Below, piece after piece: positions 6,212 through 13,401 of a stretch of DNA of 18,305 nucleotides. The translations under genes and the position numbers were made by a program. Source of the stretch: Clostridiales bacterium (GTDB taxonomy: Bacteria; Bacillota; Clostridia; Lachnospirales; Lachnospiraceae); NCBI GenBank assembly GCA_018376135.1, contig JAHABX010000038.1:1-18305 (forward strand). The letters are read 5' to 3'. The notes below the pieces were generated by a model. The model ran no database searches, had not been told where the DNA came from, and worked only from the letters and a program-made list of their open reading frames with translations. Position 1 is the stretch's first letter, and the number at the start of each line of letters is the position of its first letter.

Positions 6212-6787
6212 TTGGTGCGTAACAGAAAATACAGAAAATTATTTTTATCGACCTTACAGTTGAGTGCCTGTACCTTTGGCGGTGGCTTTGTGATCATTCC
6301 ATTGATGCGGAAAAAGTTTGTGGAGGAGCTTCACTGGATAGAGGAGCAGGAGATGATGGACCTGACGGCAATTGCACAGGCTTCTCCGGGAGCAATTGCA
6401 GTAAATGCATCTATTCTGGTGGGCTATCATGTTGCCGGGGTCACCGGAGCACTGCTCACGGTTCTGGGGACGGTTCTGCCGCCTCTGGTGATCATCTCTG
6501 TGATTTCTTTTTTCTATACTGCGTTTCGGGATAATCTGATTGTAAATATGGCAATGACGGGTATGCTGGCAGGAGTGGCTGCAGTAATCTGTGATGTGGT
6601 ACTGACCATGGGACAGGAGATACTGCGCCGAAAAAGGGTGCTTCCTGTGGCGGTGCTGATCCTGTCCTTTCTGGCAGTTCGGTTCTGGAATGTGAATATC
6701 ATAGCAGTCATCCTTTTCTGCGGACTGATCGGAGCTGTAGATACGGTCTGCAGTGAAAAGAAGAGAAGGGAGGATGTGAAGGCATGA
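6212..6787 (+). CDS. CHR-family (chromate-type) transporter, first half
   Basis: A 191-residue membrane protein of the short-chain CHR family, one of two single-domain subunits that together equal a full-length ChrA. Motifs: FGGGFVIIPLM at 22-32 and QASPGAIAVNASILVG at 56-71 (the conserved GGG and PG-x-x-x-N signatures), followed by several hydrophobic helices and a basic tail. CHR proteins move chromate or other oxyanions; the true substrate in gut anaerobes is unknown. GGAGGTGG at 6200-6207 supports starts at TTG 6212 or GTG 6215 (M-V in either reading). The stop overlaps the next start in an ATGA. No promoter is visible between the tRNA terminator and this gene. Confidence 0.9.
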   Translation: MVRNRKYRKLFLSTLQLSACTFGGGFVIIPLMRKKFVEELHWIEEQEMMDLTAIAQASPGAIAVNASILVGYHVAGVTGALLTVLGTVLPPLVIISVISFFYTAFRDNLIVNMAMTGMLAGVAAVICDVVLTMGQEILRRKRVLPVAVLILSFLAVRFWNVNIIAVILFCGLIGAVDTVCSEKKRREDVKA

Positions 6788-7347
6788 TTTATCCAGAGCT
6801 GCTGTGGAGTTTTTTTCAGATCGGACTTTTCAGCATCGGAGGCGGATATGCAGCGATGCCTTTGATTCAAAATCAGGTGGTGGATGTACATCCATGGCTT
6901 ACGATGACGCAGTTTGCAGATATTATGACAATTGCTGAGATGACTCCGGGACCGATCGCCATTAATTCGGCAACCTTTGTGGGGATCCAGGTTGCCGGAA
7001 CGCCGGGAGCGGTGGTGGCAACCATCGGGTGTGTGCTTCCCTCCTGTGTGATCGTTATGACGCTTGCCTGGGTATATTACCGCTTCCGGGGGCTGAAGCT
7101 GGTACAGGGAATTCTTGCAGGACTTCGTCCCGCAGTGGTGGCAATGATCGCATCCGCAGGTATTTCTCTGATGATCCTGTCCTTTTATGGAGAACGGACG
7201 CTGCCCGAGGATCTGAGCGGAATCCGGGGCATATCTGTCGCTGTTTTTGGAGCGGCCCTTTTTATCCTGCGAAAATGGAGAGTAAATCCCATATATGTAA
7301 TGGCGGGAGCAGGAGCCGCAGGTGTGCTGCTGTATTCTTTGATCTGA
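6784..7347 (+). CDS. CHR-family (chromate-type) transporter, second half
   Basis: A 187-residue partner of the preceding subunit, with IGGGYAAMPLIQNQVV at 18-33 and MTPGPIAINSATFVGIQVAG at 53-72, the same CHR signatures in the form typical of the second domain. Five to six hydrophobic segments follow. The ATGA overlap with the first gene implies coupled translation and a heteromeric transporter with antiparallel halves, as known for paired SCHR proteins. GGAGG lies about 11 bases upstream. Substrate is not proven; sulfate-like oxyanion or chromate export is the family expectation. Confidence 0.9.
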   Translation: MIYPELLWSFFQIGLFSIGGGYAAMPLIQNQVVDVHPWLTMTQFADIMTIAEMTPGPIAINSATFVGIQVAGTPGAVVATIGCVLPSCVIVMTLAWVYYRFRGLKLVQGILAGLRPAVVAMIASAGISLMILSFYGERTLPEDLSGIRGISVAVFGAALFILRKWRVNPIYVMAGAGAAGVLLYSLI

Positions 7348-7372
7348 CGGGAAAGAATAAGGAGTTAAATAT

Positions 7373-7401
7373 TTGCAAAACAGGGAGGGGAGGACTATAA
7401 T
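7373..7401 (+). promoter_or_regulatory. Sigma-A promoter for the lacI-type gene
   Basis: TTGCAA (7373-7378) and a perfect TATAAT (7396-7401) with a 17-base spacer. Predicted start near 7408 leaves a 100-base leader before the start codon. Confidence 0.7.
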
Positions 7402-7409
7402 ATTATAAG

Positions 7410-7466
7410 GATGCCGGAGCAAAGGGGCTGGATGCCGTTGCGGGCAATAAAGCAGTCTGCGGCATC
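7410..7466 (+). promoter_or_regulatory. Structured 5' leader of the lacI-type gene
   Basis: GATGCCG occurs twice (7410-7416 and 7431-7437) and its complement CGGCATC once (7460-7466). Only one of the two copies can pair at a time, so two mutually exclusive hairpins are possible in the predicted leader. I recognise no known riboswitch class in it. Confidence 0.35.
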
Positions 7467-7507
7467 ATATCATTGGTTTACGAGAAATTATAAGAGATGG
7501 ACGGATT

Positions 7508-8479
7508 ATGAATATAAATGAAATTGCCGGGATGGCAGGTGTGTCGAGGGCAACGGTGTCCCGGTACCTGAATGATGGATATGTCAGTAAAGAGAAAAAG
7601 GAACAGATCAGGAAGGTCATAGAGGAGACGGGATATCAGCCGTCCAGTCATGCACAGACCATGCGGACCAATAAGACCAATGTGATCGGGGTCATTATCC
7701 CCAAGATCAGTTCCGAGAGCGTGGGCAAGATGGTGGGTGGAATCAGTCATGTGCTGTCGGCTCAGGGTTATCAGATCCTGCTGGCGGATACAGAAAATGA
7801 TGAGGAAGAAGAGGTCCGCTATTTGAGGCTTTTTCGTGAGAATTATGTGGATGGAGTGATCTTCATTGCGACTATTTTTACGGAAGAGCATCTGAGGTGG
7901 CTCAGAAAAATGACGATTCCGGTGGTCATCCTGGGGCAGTATCTGCCGGAGTATAACTGTGTCTATCATGATGAGATCTCGGCAGCGCGGGATATGACAG
8001 AGCATCTGCTGAGGAACAGCAGAAAGATCGGTTTTCTGGGAGTGACCGTCCGGGACCGGGAAGTCGGACAGAAGCGGATGGAAGGCTTTCTGGAGGCGTG
8101 CAGGAATCATGGCGTGAAGGGGGATTGTATTCCGGAAGGCAGCTTTCGGGTGGAATCCGGCTATGAACAGATGAAGGAGCTGCTGGAGAGGAACCCGGAG
8201 GTGGATACAGTATTCTGCGCCACGGACAGTCTTGCCACCGGAGCATCTGTATATCTGCGGGAGCAGGGGATAAAGATTCCGGAGCAGATTCAGCTTGCGG
8301 GAGTGGGAGATTCTTCCATGTCCAGGATTGCGTACCCCAGAATCACAACGATCCATTATTTCTATACGACCAGCGGAATGGAGGCGGCAAAGATGATGCT
8401 TCAGCTTCTGAACGGGGAGCAGATTCCGGAATCGGTTATGGTGGATTATCGGCTGGAGATTCATGAATCGACACGTTAA
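7508..8479 (+). CDS. LacI-family transcriptional repressor (sugar-responsive type)
   Basis: A 323-residue regulator. Residues 1-50 are the LacI helix-turn-helix and hinge (MNINEIAGMAGVSRATVSRY, then the A-x-x-M-R-T-x-K-T segment), followed by the periplasmic-binding-protein-like effector domain opening with TNVIGVIIPKISSESVG and containing DGVIFIA, ATDSLATGA and the late VGDSSMSRIAYPRITTIHY region. The effector domain most resembles repressors of sucrose/fructoside-type operons, but that is an impression only. No sugar genes are adjacent and a terminator follows, so it probably acts on a distant operon or on itself. SD is weak (AAGAGATGG). Confidence 0.9.
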   Translation: MNINEIAGMAGVSRATVSRYLNDGYVSKEKKEQIRKVIEETGYQPSSHAQTMRTNKTNVIGVIIPKISSESVGKMVGGISHVLSAQGYQILLADTENDEEEEVRYLRLFRENYVDGVIFIATIFTEEHLRWLRKMTIPVVILGQYLPEYNCVYHDEISAARDMTEHLLRNSRKIGFLGVTVRDREVGQKRMEGFLEACRNHGVKGDCIPEGSFRVESGYEQMKELLERNPEVDTVFCATDSLATGASVYLREQGIKIPEQIQLAGVGDSSMSRIAYPRITTIHYFYTTSGMEAAKMMLQLLNGEQIPESVMVDYRLEIHESTR

Positions 8480-8486
8480 ATGAGGG

Positions 8487-8523
8487 AACCAGAGCCGGGA
8501 AATTTTCCGGTTTTGGTTTTTTT
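8487..8523 (+). terminator. Intrinsic terminator of the lacI-type gene
   Basis: AACCAGAGCCGG (8487-8498) pairs with CCGGTTTTGGTT (8507-8518) including two G-U pairs, loop of 8, then a T-tract to 8523. It starts 7 bases after the stop codon. Confidence 0.92.
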
Positions 8524-8570
8524 GTTTTATATTTTGTCGAAAAAAAAAGAAATTTTATGTGTTTTGCCAA

Positions 8571-8599
8571 TGTACAATTGTCGCTGAGAGAAATATAAT
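8571..8599 (+). promoter_or_regulatory. Promoter of the predicted structured RNA
   Basis: TGTACA (8571-8576) and a perfect TATAAT (8594-8599) with a 17-base spacer, in a gap with no ORF. Predicted start near 8606. The -35 box matches 4 of 6 positions. Confidence 0.6.
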
Positions 8600-8605
8600 A
8601 GATAC

Positions 8606-8800
8606 AACAAGTGAGAACGATACCATAAAGGATCGGTTCTCCTTGCTGAAAAGATATTTATGGATGATGCTGTTACCCCTAATCCCCCTTAATGAATAAA
8701 CCCTCCCTTTTGATTATTCTTTAAATACAGTATCTTCGATAAATATATCTGAAAAGTTGTTACAGAAAAACCAGAGGTCCCCCGCCTCTGGTTTTTCTGT
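8606..8800 (+). ncRNA. Predicted ~195-nt structured RNA with C-rich apical loop
   Basis: No coding potential is seen, but the interval is bracketed by a promoter and a perfect terminator and folds in three parts. (1) A 5' hairpin: GAGAAC/GTTCTC with GAT/ATC (8613-8641, one bulged G). (2) A long arm: 8652-8661 with 8739-8750 (10 bp, 2-base bulge), a small internal loop, then 8666-8673 with 8727-8734 (8 bp, one G-U), closing a 53-base loop (8674-8726). (3) The terminator. The big loop holds three C-rich tracts: ACCCCT (8675-8680), TCCCCCTT (8683-8690) and CCCTCCCTTT (8701-8710). These are complementary to Shine-Dalgarno sequences, and CCTCC equals the 16S anti-SD core. This is the design of Firmicutes trans-acting sRNAs that block ribosome entry. 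It is not 6S, SRP, tmRNA or RNase P RNA by inspection. Boundaries are predicted only. Confidence 0.6.
8762..8800 (+). terminator. Strong intrinsic terminator of the predicted RNA
   Basis: A perfect 16-bp stem, ACAGAAAAACCAGAGG (8762-8777) with CCTCTGGTTTTTCTGT (8785-8800), and a 7-base loop. The T-tract lies within the 3' arm and an A-tract in the 5' arm, so it could work on both strands. Confidence 0.9.
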
Positions 8801-8805
8801 TGTAC

Positions 8806-8960
8806 AGGCGCTGCCCTGCATCGGCTTCGCCGGGCAGCTCGATTCCACTTCGTTCCATCTCGTTCACGGGCTGTCGCCCTATGAAATCATATAGAAGAGA
8901 AGCTTCTTACATGCAAGCATGACGAAGCATTCTTCTATATGATTTCGCACTGCTCATTGC
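8806..8960. repeat. Palindromic intergenic element (candidate dispersed repeat)
   Basis: A chain of hairpins without an ORF. First GCTGCC/GGCAGC enclosing CGGC-TTC-GCCG (about 8810-8838), then GGGC-TGTC-GCCC near 8868-8879, then a long arm of 16 perfect bp, GAAATCATATAGAAGA (8883-8898) with TCTTCTATATGATTTC (8931-8946), with further pairing inside (GCTTC/GAAGC, CATG/CATG). The size and layout resemble non-autonomous palindromic repeats; whether copies occur elsewhere in the genome cannot be judged here. Confidence 0.45.
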
Positions 8961-8972
8961 AGACGTGAAAAT

Positions 8973-9024
8973 TTTACACAAATTTTACATAGAAACCTTT
9001 CATTCTTTACAATTCTGCGATAAT
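8973..9024 (+). promoter_or_regulatory. Pho-box-like direct repeats and extended -10 promoter
   Basis: TTTACA occurs at 8973-8978, 8984-8989 and 9006-9011, that is at phases 0, 11 and 33: one-turn spacing as in Firmicutes PhoP boxes (TT-A/T/C-ACA direct repeats). A GATAAT -10 (9019-9024) with an upstream TGC (extended -10) follows, and no consensus -35 exists, as expected for an activator-dependent promoter. The downstream genes are a phosphate transporter and phoB/phoR-type genes. Confidence 0.65.
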
Positions 9025-9080
9025 ATGGAATAGGACAAATGGGTATGTTAAGTATCCACAAATGATAAGGGGAATTTCAT

Positions 9081-10853
9081 ATGGATTTTTTTGATGTGTT
9101 ATCAATGTTAGGCGGTCTTGCATTGTTCCTTTATGGAATGGAGACCATGGGCAAGGGTTTGGCACAGGCTTCCGGCGGTAAGCTGGAGCGGATTTTGGAG
9201 AAGCTGACTTCCAATCCGCTGAAGGCAGTGCTTCTGGGTGCCGGCGTAACGGCGGTGATCCAGTCTTCGTCGGCAACGACGGTTATGGTTGTCGGTTTTG
9301 TAAACTCCGGCATCATGAAACTGACACAGGCAGTGGGAATCATCATGGGTGCCAATATCGGTACGACGGTAACTTCATGGATTCTCAGTCTCTCAGGAAT
9401 TGAGAGCAGCAACTTTTTCATTCGACTTTTAAAGCCCTCTTCCTTTTCACCGGTACTGGCGCTGATCGGTGTCTGTTTGCTGATGTTCTCCAAGAAGGAG
9501 AAGAAAAAAGATGTGGGTATGATCATGATCGGTTTTGCGATTCTTATGACCGGTATGGATACCATGAGCGGAGCAGTGAAGCCGCTGGCTGATGTACCGG
9601 AATTTACGGGAATCCTGACCATGTTCTCGAATCCGCTGCTGGGCATGCTCTGTGGTGCGGTTTTGACTGCGGTCATTCAGAGCTCCTCTGCGTCTGTGGG
9701 TATTCTGCAGGCATTATGTGCGACAGGAGCGGTATCCTTTGGAACCGCGATCCCGATCATCATGGGTCAGAATATTGGTACCTGTGTGACTGCAGTTCTC
9801 TCCAGTATAGGTGCGCATAAGAATGCGAAGAGAACCGCATTGGTTCATCTGTATTTTAACCTGATCGGAACCATTATTTTTATGGTTGCATTCTATACGG
9901 TTAATTCTTTTGTACACTTTGCATTTATGGGACAGCCTGCCAACGCGGCGGGGATCGCAGTTGTGCACTCTGCATTTAATGTGGCGGCGACGATGGTACT
10001 GCTTCCATTCTCGAAGGTGCTTGTAAAGCTTGCATGTCTGACGATTCCGGAATCTGCAGCGGAGAAAGAGGCAGAGAACGAGAATGCAAGAGATTTCCAG
10101 CTTCTGGATCCGCGTTTCCTGGAGACGCCCGGTTATGCGGTTGAACAGAGCCGGACAGTTGCGATCAGAATGGCAGAGCTCGCCAAAAAGGCACTGATCC
10201 AGGCGATTTATCTGCTGGAGAATTTTAATGAGGAGCTGGCAGACAAGGTGGTTCATCTGGAGGACCGTGTGGACAAATATGAGGATCAGCTGGGAAGCTA
10301 TCTGGTAAAGCTCAGTGCGAAAAATCTGTCTGAGAAGGACAGCCACACAGTATCCATGCTGCTTCACAGTATCGGAGATTTTGAACGTATTTCCGATCAT
10401 GCGGTAAATATCGTAGAAACCGCTCAGGAGCTGCATCAGAAGAATACAGGATTTTCCAGAAAGGCGCAGGAGGAGATCCGGGTATTGTCCAAGGCGCTGC
10501 TGGAGATCGTGGAATCTTCTTATGAGCTGTTTGCAGAGGAAAATTATGAAAAGGCAGCAAAGATCGAACCGCTGGAGGAGACGATCGATTATCTGAGCAA
10601 GCAGTTGAAGAAGCGTCATGTGGAGCGTCTGAGAACCGGAGAGTGTACGATCGAGCTTGGTTTTGCGCTTTCTGATCTGACGACCAATGTGGAGAGGATC
10701 TCTGATCATTGTTCCAATATCGCGATTGCCCTGATTCAGTCGAGAACGGATGGATACGAGGCTCATGAGTATACGGCTGAACTGCGCAGAGAGAATAATC
10801 CGAAATTTAAGACAGAATATGAGGCTTACAGAGATAAATATATGCTTCCATAG
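9081..10853 (+). CDS. Na+/phosphate cotransporter with C-terminal PhoU domain
   Basis: A 590-residue NptA/YjbB-type transporter. The membrane part (about 1-320) contains two inverted repeats, each with the signature QSSSA: AVIQSSSATT at 58-67 and AVIQSSSASV at 197-206, along with GANIGTTVTSW at 90-100 and GQNIGTCVTAV in the second repeat. The cytoplasmic C-terminal part (about 345-570) is a helical PhoU-like domain with the paired ERISDHAVNI and ERISDHCSNI motifs that bind metal clusters. It imports (or, by analogy with YjbB, exports) inorganic phosphate with sodium; the PhoU part probably gates it or talks to the kinase. AAGGGG at 9067-9072 supports ATG 9081. It leads a likely phosphate operon and its promoter has Pho-box-like repeats. 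Confidence 0.93.
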   Translation: MDFFDVLSMLGGLALFLYGMETMGKGLAQASGGKLERILEKLTSNPLKAVLLGAGVTAVIQSSSATTVMVVGFVNSGIMKLTQAVGIIMGANIGTTVTSWILSLSGIESSNFFIRLLKPSSFSPVLALIGVCLLMFSKKEKKKDVGMIMIGFAILMTGMDTMSGAVKPLADVPEFTGILTMFSNPLLGMLCGAVLTAVIQSSSASVGILQALCATGAVSFGTAIPIIMGQNIGTCVTAVLSSIGAHKNAKRTALVHLYFNLIGTIIFMVAFYTVNSFVHFAFMGQPANAAGIAVVHSAFNVAATMVLLPFSKVLVKLACLTIPESAAEKEAENENARDFQLLDPRFLETPGYAVEQSRTVAIRMAELAKKALIQAIYLLENFNEELADKVVHLEDRVDKYEDQLGSYLVKLSAKNLSEKDSHTVSMLLHSIGDFERISDHAVNIVETAQELHQKNTGFSRKAQEEIRVLSKALLEIVESSYELFAEENYEKAAKIEPLEETIDYLSKQLKKRHVERLRTGECTIELGFALSDLTTNVERISDHCSNIAIALIQSRTDGYEAHEYTAELRRENNPKFKTEYEAYRDKYMLP

Positions 10854-10929
10854 AATCTCTGAAGCCAGGACTTTTATGATTGGTGGCGTCTGCGTCTGCA
10901 GGCATCACTGTTTGGAGAGGTTGTAGGTT

Positions 10930-11601
10930 ATGGCACTTATATATATAGTGGAAGATGACCAGAATATCAGAGAGATTGAGAGCTTTGCACTGAAAAACAG
11001 TGGATATAGTGTGGCAGGCTTCGAGTGTGCCAGAGATTTTTACCATCAGGTGGCAGAAAAGGTTCCGGACTGTATCCTGCTGGATATCATGCTTCCGGAT
11101 GAGGATGGGCTGGAGATCGTCAGAAAGCTCCGGTCGATTCCGGACACAAAGAAGATTCCGATCATGATGGTGACGGCAAAGACTACAGAGATTGACAAGG
11201 TGAAGGGGCTGGACATCGGGGCGGATGATTATATCACGAAGCCCTTTGGCGTGATGGAGCTTATCTCCCGAGTGAAAGCACTTCTCCGCCGAAGCATGAA
11301 TATGGAGGATGAGAAATTCCTCTCCACCGGAGATATTTTTCTGGATGGGGAGAAGCATATGGTATATGTACAGGATGAACCATGTGACCTGACCTTCAAG
11401 GAATATGAGCTTTTGAAGCTTCTGATCCAGAATCAGGGAATCGTTATGTCCCGGGATATTATCATGGAGCGGATCTGGGGCATCAATTTTGAGGGAGAAT
11501 CCCGCACGCTGGACGTACATATCAAAACGCTGCGTCAGAAGCTGAAAAATGCGGGAACACTGATCAAAACGGTGCGCAATGTAGGCTACATGATCGAGTA
11601 A
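10930..11601 (+). CDS. phoB: OmpR/PhoB-family response regulator, probably PhoB/PhoP
   Basis: A 223-residue two-component regulator. Receiver domain 1-120 has the acidic pocket (E8, D9, D10), phospho-acceptor D52 in LLDIMLPDEDG, T82 and K104 (TKPFG). The C-terminal winged helix (about 128-223) shows FKEYELLKLLIQNQ and the recognition-helix region SRTLDVHIKTLRQKL. Phosphorylated dimers bind direct repeats. GGAGAGG at 10914-10920 is the SD. It lies 76 bases after the Na/Pi gene without a visible terminator and 23 bases before the kinase, so the phosphate role is inferred from neighbours and the upstream TTTACA boxes; the protein sequence alone proves only the OmpR/PhoB family. Confidence 0.9.
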   Translation: MALIYIVEDDQNIREIESFALKNSGYSVAGFECARDFYHQVAEKVPDCILLDIMLPDEDGLEIVRKLRSIPDTKKIPIMMVTAKTTEIDKVKGLDIGADDYITKPFGVMELISRVKALLRRSMNMEDEKFLSTGDIFLDGEKHMVYVQDEPCDLTFKEYELLKLLIQNQGIVMSRDIIMERIWGINFEGESRTLDVHIKTLRQKLKNAGTLIKTVRNVGYMIE

Positions 11602-11624
11602 GGAACGGGAGGACTGTATCAGAG

Positions 11625-13004
11625 GTGAAGAAGAAGATACATCGGGAGTTCGTCCTTGTGGCGCTGACGACCATACTTTTAACGACCGTACTGGTAACAG
11701 CGGTGTTTTACGATTTTTTTAAAAGAGAAATTATGGATGAGTTGAAAACCTTTGCCCGTGTGCTGGAAAGCACAGGGGTTTTCAACATTGATGAGAGGGC
11801 GGAGGAGCAGTATGAGACCTTTGGGAAACAGTATCTCCGGGTATCCCTGATCGATCGGGATGGTACGGTGCTGTATGACAATGATGTGGATGTGAGTGAT
11901 ATGGACAATCACGGAAGCCGTCCGGAGGTGGCGGAGGCATTGGAGAATGGATCCGGTCAGTCGATCCGCAGGTCAGATACCCTGGATCAGAGCTCCTTTT
12001 ATTATGCGGTTCTCATGGAGGATGGTTCGGTGCTGCGGGTGGCAAAGGAGGCATCCAGTATCTGGAGGATGTTCAAGAATGCCCTGCCGATTGTGGCGCT
12101 GACGGCGACCCTTATATTTCTGCTGTGCTTTCTTCTGTCTGCGCGTGCCACGCGACAGTTGATGGGACCCATCGATTATCTGGCGGCACATCTGGATGAA
12201 TATGAGACGGCGCCTGTATATAAAGAAATGATTCCGTTTGTCAGTACAATCCGGAAGCAGCATGATGACATTATGAAGAATGCGCGGATGCGGCAGGAAT
12301 TTACGGCAAATGTTTCTCATGAGCTGAAGACTCCCCTTACGTCCATATCCGGTTATGCGGAGCTTATTGAGCATAATATGGTTGCGGCGAAGGATATTCC
12401 CAGATTTGCAGGAGAGATACACAGGAGTGCAACCCGTCTTCTGACGATGATCAATGATATTATCAAGCTGTCAGAGCTGGATGTGATGGAAACGGCTTCC
12501 ATGACTTTTGAGCGTGTGCCGCTGTATCAGCTTGCAGAGAACTGTGTGGATATGCTGCAGATCAATGCGGAGAAGCATAATGTGTCGCTGGAGCTGCAGG
12601 GAATTCCATGCTGGATCTCCGGGAATAAAGAGATGGTGGAGGAGACGCTGTACAATCTCTGTGATAATGCCATCCGTTACAATAACGAGGGCGGAAGCGT
12701 GCTGGTGATCGTGGAGCCCATAGGAAATAAGGTACGGCTTTGTGTGAAGGATACGGGAATCGGAATTCCCAAGGAACATCAGGACCGCATATTTGAGCGG
12801 TTCTACCGGGTAGATAAGAGCCGTTCCAAGGCGACCGGAGGTACAGGACTTGGTCTTGCCATTGTGAAACATATTGTGGCACAGCACAACGCAGAGCTTT
12901 TCCTGGAGAGTGAGGCGGGAAAAGGGACGCAGATCACGATTTTGTTCAAAAATACAGAGGGAGACGGAAGCAATGGAGTATATACATCAGGCGCAGTATT
13001 ATGA
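11625..13004 (+). CDS. phoR: PhoR-type sensor histidine kinase
   Basis: A 459-residue membrane kinase. TM1 is about 8-30, an extracytoplasmic sensor region 31-152 (LRVSLIDRDGTVLYDN is a PAS-like/dCache-like core), TM2 about 153-172, then a cytoplasmic linker and HisKA domain with phospho-acceptor H232 in NVSHELKTPLTS. The ATPase domain has the N box NLCDNAIRYN (N348), DTGIGIP (376-382), ERFYRVDKSRS and GGTGLGLAIV. No PAS domain is evident between TM2 and HisKA. Start GTG 11625 has GGAGG at 11608-11612, a rather long 12-base gap. The 3' end overlaps the thioesterase gene by 32 bases in another frame. Partner of the preceding regulator by adjacency; phosphate specificity is inferred from context. 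Confidence 0.9.
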   Translation: MKKKIHREFVLVALTTILLTTVLVTAVFYDFFKREIMDELKTFARVLESTGVFNIDERAEEQYETFGKQYLRVSLIDRDGTVLYDNDVDVSDMDNHGSRPEVAEALENGSGQSIRRSDTLDQSSFYYAVLMEDGSVLRVAKEASSIWRMFKNALPIVALTATLIFLLCFLLSARATRQLMGPIDYLAAHLDEYETAPVYKEMIPFVSTIRKQHDDIMKNARMRQEFTANVSHELKTPLTSISGYAELIEHNMVAAKDIPRFAGEIHRSATRLLTMINDIIKLSELDVMETASMTFERVPLYQLAENCVDMLQINAEKHNVSLELQGIPCWISGNKEMVEETLYNLCDNAIRYNNEGGSVLVIVEPIGNKVRLCVKDTGIGIPKEHQDRIFERFYRVDKSRSKATGGTGLGLAIVKHIVAQHNAELFLESEAGKGTQITILFKNTEGDGSNGVYTSGAVL

Positions 13005-13401
13005 GACCGATCAGATGGGAGTGATCCATCATTCCAATTACATCCGCTGGATGGAGGAAGCGAGGATCTTCTATATGGACCAGATGGATTTCCCCTATAA
13101 AGCAGTGGAAGAGGCTGGTATTATCAGCCCGGTACTGGGGGTACAGTGTGATTATCGGTCCATGACCCGCTTTGGAGACCGGGTGAGCATTGAGGTAAAG
13201 ATGAACAGCTTCAATGGAGTGAAGTATGAGGTATCTTATGTGATGCGTGATGAAAAGACCCGTGAGGTGAGGGCAACAGGCACATCCAGGCATTGTTATC
13301 TGACTCGCGAAGGACGTCCTGTGACGGTCAAGAAGGCGCTACCTGCATTGTATGAGAAGATGCTGTCCATGGTGGAGGACGGAAAGGGGACGGAGGAATG
13401 A
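12973..13401 (+). CDS. 4HBT (YbgC/FadM-like) acyl-CoA thioesterase
   Basis: A 142-residue hot-dog-fold thioesterase. The N-terminus YYETDQMGVIHHSNYIRWME carries the family signature D-x-x-G-x-x-x-x-x-NY with the probable catalytic Asp at residue 13, and EEARIFYMDQM follows. Later MTRFGDRVSIEVKM and ATGTSRHCYLTREGRPV are typical of the fold. These enzymes hydrolyse short- or medium-chain acyl-CoA or acyl-ACP thioesters as tetramers. ATG 12973 is chosen because homology starts there and GGAAG lies just upstream; it sits inside the last 32 bases of the kinase gene. The stop overlaps the next gene in an ATGA. Being translationally linked to the kinase suggests co-expression with the phosphate operon. 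Substrate unknown. Confidence 0.88.
   Translation: MEYIHQAQYYETDQMGVIHHSNYIRWMEEARIFYMDQMDFPYKAVEEAGIISPVLGVQCDYRSMTRFGDRVSIEVKMNSFNGVKYEVSYVMRDEKTREVRATGTSRHCYLTREGRPVTVKKALPALYEKMLSMVEDGKGTEE

Noticed and set aside
7470..7490. TTTACGAGAAA near the lacI start as a LacI-type operator
   Set aside because: It has a central CG but the flanks are not a true palindrome, so autoregulation there is not supported.
8606..8800. Idea that the structured RNA is 6S RNA, SRP RNA or a riboswitch leader
   Set aside because: No SRP tetraloop/GGAA core and no open-promoter-like central bubble of 6S; a complete terminator separates it from the next gene, whose promoter lies about 220 bases downstream.
9714..10766. 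350-codon minus-strand ORF opposite the Na/Pi transporter gene
   Set aside because: A shadow of the sense codon bias; no start signals and no recognisable motifs.
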